Origin: Cellvibrionaceae bacterium
GTDB lineage: Bacteria > Pseudomonadota > Gammaproteobacteria > Pseudomonadales > Cellvibrionaceae
Length of the DNA: 5,290 nt
Assembly (NCBI GenBank): GCA_030597965.1
Contig: JAUVQU010000170.1
Location: 1 to 5,290, forward strand
Reading direction: 5' to 3'
Part shown: piece after piece, positions 1-5,290 of the stretch
How positions within the stretch are numbered: position 1 is the stretch's first letter
Layout: each line of letters opens with the position of its first letter
Notes under the pieces: model-generated
Seen by the model: the letters and a program-made list of their open reading frames with translations, nothing else
What the model was told of the DNA's origin: nothing
Databases searched by the model: none
Position numbers and translations under genes: made by a program

Positions 1-2462
1 ATACCAGTAATAACCACACCAATTATTTTTTCGATGTCGACTATTCCAACTTGGATTTAGCGCTCGATCGATTTTCCCAGTTCTTTATTGCGCCCTTGTT
101 CTCTCGTGAGTATGTCTCCCGTGAAAGCAACGCCGTGCACTCCGAATATCAATCCAAGATTAAAGATGACTATCGTCGCCAACTGGATGTGTTGAGGCAG
201 CTATTTAATCCAGAGCACCCCCTCGCCAAGTTCAGTGTGGGCAGTTTGGACACCTTGGCGAATCGTACTGATGACAGTGTACGAGATGATTTGCTGGCTT
301 TTTATCAGCGTCATTATTCGGCTAATAGCATGACATTGGTGGTTTTGGGGCGAGAAAATATAGATGAGTTAAGGCAAATGGTGGCCTCTCGTTTTGATGA
401 TGTGGCTTTGCGTGACGCAGAGAATGAAGTGGAGCCTGAACCATTATTCCCCGATGATTTTTTGCCGGCAAGAGTTGAAGTGGTGCCTGTTAAAGATGTG
501 CGTCGCTTGACCTTAATCTTCCCAATTCCTTCGGTGGAAGCCTTCTACCGTCAAAAGCCACTGGGTTATCTGGGTTCAATCTTGGGGGATGAAGGTGAGG
601 GTAGTTTACTGTCGCTGTTGAAGGGGCAGGGCTGGGCTGAGGGGTTAAGTGCCGGCGGTGGCTTTGGGGGTAAGCATGAGGGTAGCTTTTCTATCAATGT
701 TCAGCTGACGCCAAAGGGTTTACAGGAGCAGCAACAAGTGATCGCGGCTGTGTTTGCCATGATTGAAAAAATAAATCAGCAAGGTATAGAGGCGTGGCGT
801 TTTGAAGAGCAGGCTAATCTTTCCGAAATTGCGTTTCGTTTTGCCGAGCAGTCAAAACCTATACGCACAGTGAGAAGCCTTGCTAACAATATGCATAACT
901 ACGCTCCGCAAGAAATCATTGCAGGTGATTACCTATATAAAGATTTTGATGCGACATTGGTGCAAAGGTTTTTAGATTACCTGCGCCCTGATAATCTGTT
1001 GGTTGTTGTCGTATCTCAAGATGTGAAAGCAGATCAAAAGTCGCCTTACTACGACACGCCCTATGCGCTACATCAAGTTAGCCCTGTAGCTGACTTGCCT
1101 GATGAGTTGGCCGAGCAGTTGCGGTTGCCCCCGCAAAACCCTTTTATCCCAGAAAACCTGAAATTGAAGCGTTCATCATCCTCACCATTAAAGAAAGTTG
1201 GGCTGGAGGGTGTGGAGCTTTGGCATCAGTACAATGTCGATTTCGGTACGCCTAAAGCAACCATAAAAATTCGTATGCAGTCGCCCTTGGTGAGCTCGAG
1301 TGTGGCGAGTAATGCCCAGGCGCACCTCTATACGGCGCTGGTGGCGGACACATTGAATGAATTTTCCTACCCTGCGGCTCTTGCGGGACTTCATTACGAT
1401 GTGAGTGCAAACAGTCGCGGTTTTGATATTGCTGTGTCCGGTTATAGCGACCAGCAAGATTTATTGTTGCAGCGTATTTTAGAGGTAATGGTGAGGCGCG
1501 ATTTCACGCAAGAGCGCTTTGAGCGTTTAAAGGAAGAGTTTTTAAGAAATTGGAAAAACTCCCTGCAGCGTACACCCTATCATCAGTTGTTTGGCTTGAT
1601 GCCTACAATACTCTACAGCCCCTATTGGAGCGAAGAGGCAATGGCTGCAGCGCTGGAGCCGGTTCAATACGCTCAATTCAACGAGTTCATGGCAGGCCTG
1701 TTTAATGGTGCGCAGTTAAAAATGCTGGTGGCGGGGAATTTTGAAGAGGCGGAAGCAGAAAAACTTGCTGCACTCGTTGAGGCCAAATTGCGAAGCTCCG
1801 AGTCATCGATATCACAAGTTAAAGCTGAAGTGAAAAATCTGACCGGGGTCAGTATTAGCCATCATAAGGTGGTGCCGCATACGGATAAAGCGGTGACCTT
1901 CTATTTACAGGCGGCGGGTGACTCGGTGCAGGATGAAGCGCTCAGTTCGTTATTACGCCAAGTATTAAGTGCTGACTTTTATACAGAGCTGCGCACAGAA
2001 AAGCAGTTGGGTTACATTGTTTCAGTGAGTAGTATGGGGTTGAAATCAGTGGCCGGTAGTGTCTTTGTGGTGCAGTCACCAGAGGCCAGTGTTGGTGAAA
2101 TAAAGCAGGCGATCCTGGATTTTTTGGTGGCGCAAAAAGCAACGCTTGAACGCGGCGATCTGCAAGACTTTGAGCAGCACAAGCAGGCGCTGCTGACGAG
2201 GCTGAAAGAGATACCCAAAAACTTGAGTGATGTGACGGGGCGCTATTGGTATGAAATTATCGATAGCCGTGAGGGTGAGCAACATCGACAGGCGTTGATT
2301 CAGTCGGTTGAGGCTTTCGATGATGCTTCCTTCTCGCAGGCTGCCAGCCAATTATTGGGTGACTTAAATGGCCTTTGGTTGAGCGCATCAGATGCTGCAG
2401 GGGAGGCTTCTGGCTCGCACGCGGAAGCTATAAACCAGTTGCCAGGTTATCGTTACCCCTAG
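1..2462 (+). CDS. M16 family zinc metallopeptidase (pitrilysin/insulinase type), 5' end outside the window
   Basis: The frame is open from the first complete codon (3-5) to TAG at 2460-2462, giving 819 residues. The start lies off the left edge: the codons before the TTG at 51 already read NYFFDVDYSN, a conserved part of the first M16 domain. By alignment to remembered E. coli pitrilysin (PtrA, 962 aa), about 120 N-terminal residues are missing, including any signal peptide and the HxxEH zinc/catalytic motif. The distal zinc ligand is visible: ESNAVHSE at 123-146 matches ERNAVNAE, with Glu codons at 123 (E162-like) and 144 (E169-like). YSANSMTLVV (about 320-350) belongs to the second domain, the middle domain follows from about 940, and the inactive C-terminal half carries LRTEKQLGY (1989-2015), whose Arg and Tyr contact substrate in this family. 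Such enzymes degrade short polypeptides in a closed chamber; E. coli pitrilysin is periplasmic, so export is inferred here. The family is sure; orthology to ptrA rather than a paralogue is not proven. Confidence 0.95.
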   Translation, partial: TSNNHTNYFFDVDYSNLDLALDRFSQFFIAPLFSREYVSRESNAVHSEYQSKIKDDYRRQLDVLRQLFNPEHPLAKFSVGSLDTLANRTDDSVRDDLLAFYQRHYSANSMTLVVLGRENIDELRQMVASRFDDVALRDAENEVEPEPLFPDDFLPARVEVVPVKDVRRLTLIFPIPSVEAFYRQKPLGYLGSILGDEGEGSLLSLLKGQGWAEGLSAGGGFGGKHEGSFSINVQLTPKGLQEQQQVIAAVFAMIEKINQQGIEAWRFEEQANLSEIAFRFAEQSKPIRTVRSLANNMHNYAPQEIIAGDYLYKDFDATLVQRFLDYLRPDNLLVVVVSQDVKADQKSPYYDTPYALHQVSPVADLPDELAEQLRLPPQNPFIPENLKLKRSSSSPLKKVGLEGVELWHQYNVDFGTPKATIKIRMQSPLVSSSVASNAQAHLYTALVADTLNEFSYPAALAGLHYDVSANSRGFDIAVSGYSDQQDLLLQRILEVMVRRDFTQERFERLKEEFLRNWKNSLQRTPYHQLFGLMPTILYSPYWSEEAMAAALEPVQYAQFNEFMAGLFNGAQLKMLVAGNFEEAEAEKLAALVEAKLRSSESSISQVKAEVKNLTGVSISHHKVVPHTDKAVTFYLQAAGDSVQDEALSSLLRQVLSADFYTELRTEKQLGYIVSVSSMGLKSVAGSVFVVQSPEASVGEIKQAILDFLVAQKATLERGDLQDFEQHKQALLTRLKEIPKNLSDVTGRYWYEIIDSREGEQHRQALIQSVEAFDDASFSQAASQLLGDLNGLWLSASDAAGEASGSHAEAINQLPGYRYP

Positions 2463-2477
2463 AGTTGGTGAACGTTT

Positions 2478-2491
2478 TGTAGTTATGTAGT
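2478..2491 (+). repeat. Tandem TGTAGT half-sites, 8-bp period
   Basis: TGTAGT occurs at 2478-2483 and again at 2486-2491, separated by TA. The same hexamer forms the arms of the palindrome at 2508-2522 and, inverted, the right arm of the site at 2603-2617, making five copies in 140 bp counting both strands. These two lack an inverted partner at the right spacing, so they are half-sites at best, either weak accessory binding sites or chance in an AT-rich stretch. Confidence 0.35.
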
Positions 2492-2507
2492 CGGAAAATG
2501 TATATCT

Positions 2508-2522
2508 TGTAGTTTTACTACA
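2508..2522. promoter_or_regulatory. Candidate HexR-type operator, upstream copy
   Basis: TGTAGT-TTT-ACTACA is a perfect inverted repeat with 6-bp arms and a 3-bp A/T centre. It matches the HexR (RpiR family, KDPG-sensing) consensus TGTAATwwwATTACA at 13 of 15 positions; the two differences are a symmetrical A-to-G and T-to-C pair, so dyad symmetry is kept. It ends 318 bp before the aceE start and begins 45 bp after the stop of the peptidase gene. The palindrome is seen directly; assignment to HexR is inferred from the motif. As an RNA it could form a short hairpin, but no U-run follows, so a terminator role is unlikely. Confidence 0.55.
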
Positions 2523-2586
2523 TAAAATATGTTGCTAAGTGTTCATTTTATAAGGGTTTAGTGTTCTTGAGTTTTTTTTGGATTGA

Positions 2587-2614
2587 TTGAAAGCTTATTT
2601 TATGTAAAAATACT
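2587..2614 (+). promoter_or_regulatory. Possible sigma-70 promoter for aceE overlapping the second operator
   Basis: TTGAAA (2587-2592) matches the -35 consensus at 5 of 6, and AATACT (2609-2614) matches the -10 at 4 of 6, with a 16-bp spacer. Transcription would start near 2620, leaving a leader of about 220 bases before aceE. The -10 lies inside the HexR-like site at 2603-2617. AT-rich DNA yields such matches easily, so this is tentative. Confidence 0.25.
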
Positions 2615-2617
2615 ACA
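2603..2617. promoter_or_regulatory. Candidate HexR-type operator, downstream copy
   Basis: TGTAAAAATACTACA keeps the TGTA-N7-TACA frame of the upstream site and also matches TGTAATwwwATTACA at 13 of 15 positions, though its arms are less symmetrical (TGTAAA against ACTACA). Its centre (2610) is 95 bp from the centre of the first site (2515), near nine turns of B-DNA, so proteins on both sites would face the same side. It overlaps the -10 hexamer of one candidate promoter (2587-2614), a placement that would suit repression. Confidence 0.42.
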
Positions 2618-2654
2618 AATTTTGTGATCGATATGGTCGGTTCTGTCATTGTGC

Positions 2655-2682
2655 TTGTGGGTTCTTTAGGATTTTCTATATA
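2655..2682 (+). promoter_or_regulatory. Possible alternative sigma-70 promoter for aceE
   Basis: TTGTGG (2655-2660, 3 of 6 to TTGACA) stands 16 bp before TATATA (2677-2682); shifting the -10 to TATATT (2679-2684) gives an 18-bp spacer. A start near 2690 would give a leader of about 150 bases. A separate TATACT at 2698-2703 (5 of 6) lacks a good -35 partner. The true promoter cannot be decided from sequence alone. Confidence 0.22.
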
Positions 2683-2827
2683 TTCCTGATCTCAACCTAT
2701 ACTCTGGTAAGCGCAAATTGCGAGAGAGGCTAGCTCGTTGAGGTATAGTGGCAAAGTTGTTTGCGAACCATAAATAAAAAAGATGCACACGTCAGCACGT
2801 AAGATGTTGCACGAACAAACAAAGCAA

Positions 2828-2834
2828 TAAGGGG
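2828..2834 (+). promoter_or_regulatory. Ribosome binding site of aceE
   Basis: TAAGGGG resembles the Shine-Dalgarno consensus TAAGGAGG and ends 6 nt before ATG at 2841. It fixes the start there, rather than at the out-of-frame ATG at 2837, which would be only 2 nt from the site and meets a stop after six codons. Confidence 0.8.
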
Positions 2835-2840
2835 ATATGC

Positions 2841-5290
2841 ATGCAAGAGGATATTGATTCTCAGGAAACGTCTGAATGGCTAGACGCGCTCTATTCGGTA
2901 ATTCGGCACGGTGGTAAAGGGCGAGCGGCATTCCTGTTGAAGCAATTGACGGATCGTGCCACCGATGCAGGGGTGCAATTGCCTGCGGCTATTACTACCC
3001 CTTATCGCAATACCATTCCTCCTGCTGCAGAAAAGCGTATGCCCGGCGACTTATTCATGGAGCGTCGAATTCGCTCTTTGATTCGTTGGAATGCCCTGGC
3101 CATGGTTATGCGTGCTAATGATAACGACGATGGCTTAGGTGGACACATCTCTACCTTTTCATCGGCCGCAACCCTCTACGATATTGGCTTCAACTATTTC
3201 TTCCGTGGCAATGAAGGCGATCACTTGGGTGATTTGATTTATTTTCAGGGACACTCTGCACCGGGTATGTACGCCCGTTCTTACCTTGAAGGTCGCTTAA
3301 GTGAAGATCAGCTGGACAACTTCCGCCGCGAAGTCGATGGTGAAGGCTTGTCTTCCTATCCACATCCGTGGCTAATGCCAGATTACTGGCAGTTCCCAAC
3401 TGTATCTATGGGTCTTGGTCCTATACAGGCAATTTACCAGGCGCACGTAATGCGTTACATGTCGGCTCGTGATCAGGTGCCGCGTGGTGATCGTAAGGTG
3501 TGGGCTTTCCTGGGGGACGGTGAGTGTGATGAGCCTGAATCCTTGGGTGCCATCTCTCTGGCGGGTCGTGAAGGTCTGGAAAACTTAATCTTTGTTATTA
3601 ACTGTAACCTGCAGCGTCTGGATGGTCCGGTGCGTGGTAACGGCAAGATTATGCAAGAACTGGAAGGTGTATTCCGCGGTGCCGGCTGGAACGTTATCAA
3701 AGTTGTTTGGGGTCGCCACTGGGATATATTACTGGAAAAAGATACAACGGGGTTGTTGGTCAAACGCATGAATGAAGTCTGCGATGGTGAATTGCAGAAC
3801 TATAAAGCCAACGGTGGCGCATACACTCGCGAACACTTCTTTGGTAAGTACCCAGAGTTGTTGGAATTAGTTAAAGATCTCAGCGATGAAGATATTATGT
3901 ATCTTAACCGCGGCGGTCACGACCCGTTTAAAGTCTATGCGGCCTATGCAGAGGCTGTAGCGCATAAAGGTCAGCCAACCGTTGTCTTGGCGCAGACCGT
4001 TAAAGGTTACGGTATGGGAGAGGCTGCGGAAGCGCAGAACGAAACTCACTCCGTTAAAAAGCTGGATATGGAAAGCCTCAAGCGCTTCCGTGATCGCTTC
4101 GGTATTCCTATTTCCGATGCTGAACTAAAAAATGTTCCGTACTATCGTCCAGCGCCAGACAGCCCGGAAATGGTTTACATGAATCAGCGTCGGGCAGAAT
4201 TAAAGGGCCCGGTGCCTAGTCGCAGAGTGACATCTCCCGTATTAAATACACCTAAGCTGGATTTCTTTAAGTCGCAATTAAAAAGCAGTGGGGAGCGTGA
4301 AATATCCACCACCATGGCTTTTGTGCGCTTGCTCTCTACTTTGGTGAAAGATAAAGAGGTTGGCTCACGTGTTGTACCTATCGTGCCGGATGAGGCGCGA
4401 ACCTTTGGTATGGAAGGCATGTTCCGTCAGTTGGGTATTTACTCTTCGGCGGGTCAGCAATACACCCCCCACGATCACGATCAAATCATGTGGTACAAAG
4501 AGTCAAAGAAGGGTCAGATTCTGGAGGAGGGTATTAACGAGGCCGGTGCTATGTCGGCTTGGATAGCTGCTGCGACGGCCTATACCAACAGCGCCTATCC
4601 GTTGATTCCTTTCTACGTTTATTACTCCATGTTTGGCTTCCAGCGCATTGGCGATTTGGCATGGGCTGCAGGTGATATGCAGGCGCGCGGTTTCCTGATT
4701 GGTGGAACAGCAGGCCGCACCACATTGAACGGTGAGGGTTTGCAGCATCAGGATGGTCACAGTCATATATTGGCGAACACCATCCCTAATTGCCGTACCT
4801 ATGATCCAACCTACAGTTTCGAGTTGGCCGTCATTGTTCAGGATGGTGTGAAGCGCATGTTCGAAGATCAAGAGAACTGCTTCTATTACATCACCATCAT
4901 GAACGAGAACTACCGCCATCCAGATATGCCTGTTGGTGTCGAAGAGGGCATTATTAAAGGTATGTACAAGCTAAAAGAAGGCAAAAAGACCACCGCGAAA
5001 AAACCGCGAGTGCAGCTGATGGGTTGCGGTTCTATCTTGCGTGAAGTGGAGGCCGCCGCCGAAATTTTGCGCAGTGACTATGGTGTGGAATCCGATGTGT
5101 GGAGTTTGACCAGTGTTAACGAACTGACCCGAGAAGGTCAGAGTGTTGAGCGCTGGAACATGTTGAACCCAGAATCCGAGCCTCGTATCCCGTACATTAC
5201 TCAGCAATTAGAAGGGCATAACGGCCCAGTTATTGCGGCAACGGATTACATGAAAAATTACCTGGATCAATTGCGTAGCTTGATCCCTGG
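2841..5290 (+). CDS. aceE: Pyruvate dehydrogenase E1 component (homodimeric type), 3' end outside the window
   Basis: ATG at 2841 opens 816 complete codons that run off the right edge; about 70 residues are missing compared with E. coli AceE (887 aa). E1 decarboxylates pyruvate on thiamine diphosphate and reductively acetylates the E2 lipoyl domain, the first step of the cytoplasmic pyruvate dehydrogenase complex. By comparison with remembered E. coli AceE, active-site positions are present with a constant offset of -4: His102 (H106), His138 (H142), the GDG motif at 225-227 with Mg-binding Asp226, Asn256 and Gln258 (D230, N260, Q262), His403 of the inner loop (H407), Glu567 that activates the cofactor (E571), and His636 in GLQHQDGHSH (H640). 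The N-terminal tail is about four residues shorter, and a Lys-rich surface segment near residues 712-721 is slightly longer than in E. coli. One inner-loop change is seen: Gln399 where E. coli has Lys403. aceF probably follows outside the window. Possible HexR-like control is described under the intergenic sites. Confidence 0.98.
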   Translation, partial: MQEDIDSQETSEWLDALYSVIRHGGKGRAAFLLKQLTDRATDAGVQLPAAITTPYRNTIPPAAEKRMPGDLFMERRIRSLIRWNALAMVMRANDNDDGLGGHISTFSSAATLYDIGFNYFFRGNEGDHLGDLIYFQGHSAPGMYARSYLEGRLSEDQLDNFRREVDGEGLSSYPHPWLMPDYWQFPTVSMGLGPIQAIYQAHVMRYMSARDQVPRGDRKVWAFLGDGECDEPESLGAISLAGREGLENLIFVINCNLQRLDGPVRGNGKIMQELEGVFRGAGWNVIKVVWGRHWDILLEKDTTGLLVKRMNEVCDGELQNYKANGGAYTREHFFGKYPELLELVKDLSDEDIMYLNRGGHDPFKVYAAYAEAVAHKGQPTVVLAQTVKGYGMGEAAEAQNETHSVKKLDMESLKRFRDRFGIPISDAELKNVPYYRPAPDSPEMVYMNQRRAELKGPVPSRRVTSPVLNTPKLDFFKSQLKSSGEREISTTMAFVRLLSTLVKDKEVGSRVVPIVPDEARTFGMEGMFRQLGIYSSAGQQYTPHDHDQIMWYKESKKGQILEEGINEAGAMSAWIAAATAYTNSAYPLIPFYVYYSMFGFQRIGDLAWAAGDMQARGFLIGGTAGRTTLNGEGLQHQDGHSHILANTIPNCRTYDPTYSFELAVIVQDGVKRMFEDQENCFYYITIMNENYRHPDMPVGVEEGIIKGMYKLKEGKKTTAKKPRVQLMGCGSILREVEAAAEILRSDYGVESDVWSLTSVNELTREGQSVERWNMLNPESEPRIPYITQQLEGHNGPVIAATDYMKNYLDQLRSLIP

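Larger units (their letters stand above)
2463..2840. other. AT-rich intergenic region between the peptidase gene and aceE
   Basis: This 378-base gap has no convincing gene: the open frames on either strand are short and lack family resemblance or a good ribosome binding site. It is visibly richer in A+T than the flanking genes. It holds two HexR-like palindromes (2508-2522, 2603-2617), two extra TGTAGT half-sites (2478-2491), an 8-T run (2572-2579) with only a weak stem before it, several possible promoter elements, a CGCAA-A-TTGCG palindrome (2712-2722) and a purine-rich Shine-Dalgarno at its right end. Both flanking genes point rightwards, so the control signals most likely serve aceE. Confidence 0.85.

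Noticed and set aside
51..53. TTG as the start codon of the M16 peptidase
   Set aside because: The frame stays open to the left edge and the upstream codons encode conserved M16 residues (NYFFDVDYSN), so this is an internal Leu codon of a truncated gene.
2551..2580. Intrinsic terminator for the peptidase gene at the 8-T run
   Set aside because: The only stem before the T-run is AAGGG/TTCTT with two G-U pairs and little GC, too weak to call. The palindrome at 2508-2522 is not followed by a T-run either. No terminator is supported.
2623..2638. CRP site beginning TGTGATCG
   Set aside because: Only the left half (TGTGA) matches; the right half reads TGGTC instead of TCACA.
2837..2839. ATG four bases upstream of the aceE start
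   Set aside because: It is out of frame with aceE, meets TGA after six codons and sits only 2 nt from the Shine-Dalgarno.
2692..2931. 79-codon open frame on the minus strand across the aceE start
   Set aside because: It overlaps the aceE ribosome binding site and first codons, resembles no known family, and runs through the presumed control region.
4503..4919. 138-codon open frame on the minus strand
   Set aside because: It lies wholly antisense to the strongly conserved active-site region of aceE, has no recognisable domain, and is explained as a shadow of the coding strand.
4991..5010. A6 run between two CCGCGA repeats in aceE as a programmed frameshift site
   Set aside because: The zero frame continues with normal AceE sequence on both sides, the codon phase does not fit a slippery heptamer, and no stimulatory structure is evident.

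Overview
The window holds two co-directional genes on the + strand, each cut by a window edge, with a 378-base gap between them. The first (1-2462) is the last ~819 residues of a large M16-family zinc metallopeptidase of the pitrilysin/insulinase type. The second (2841-5290) is the first 816 residues of the homodimeric pyruvate dehydrogenase E1 component, AceE. Both frames are open and collinear with their families, with no frameshift or internal stop.

The organism is most likely a gammaproteobacterium. AceE is close to the E. coli type along its whole length, with a constant 4-residue offset at every active-site position checked. The M16 protein has the long four-domain form common in that class. 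Base composition is moderate, with an AT-rich intergenic gap. A marine or Cellvibrio-like lineage would fit but cannot be fixed from this window.

Layout: 1-2462 partial M16 peptidase; 2463-2840 non-coding gap, which must hold the end of the peptidase transcript and the control region of aceE; 2841-5290 partial aceE. aceF, the usual next gene, would lie past the right edge. The two proteins have no evident shared pathway: one is a peptidase, probably exported, and the other is the entry enzyme from pyruvate to acetyl-CoA in the cytoplasm.

The most interesting signal is in the gap. Two 15-bp TGTA-N7-TACA palindromes (2508-2522 and 2603-2617) each match the published HexR operator consensus TGTAATwwwATTACA at 13 of 15 positions. 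Their centres are 95 bp apart, about nine helical turns. Two further TGTAGT half-sites lie just upstream. No PdhR-type box was seen. This suggests that aceE is controlled by a HexR-like, KDPG-responsive regulator, which would link Entner-Doudoroff flux to pyruvate oxidation. I see no mobile element, CRISPR array, RNA gene, defence system or new gene cluster here; apart from the gap this is ordinary core-genome sequence.
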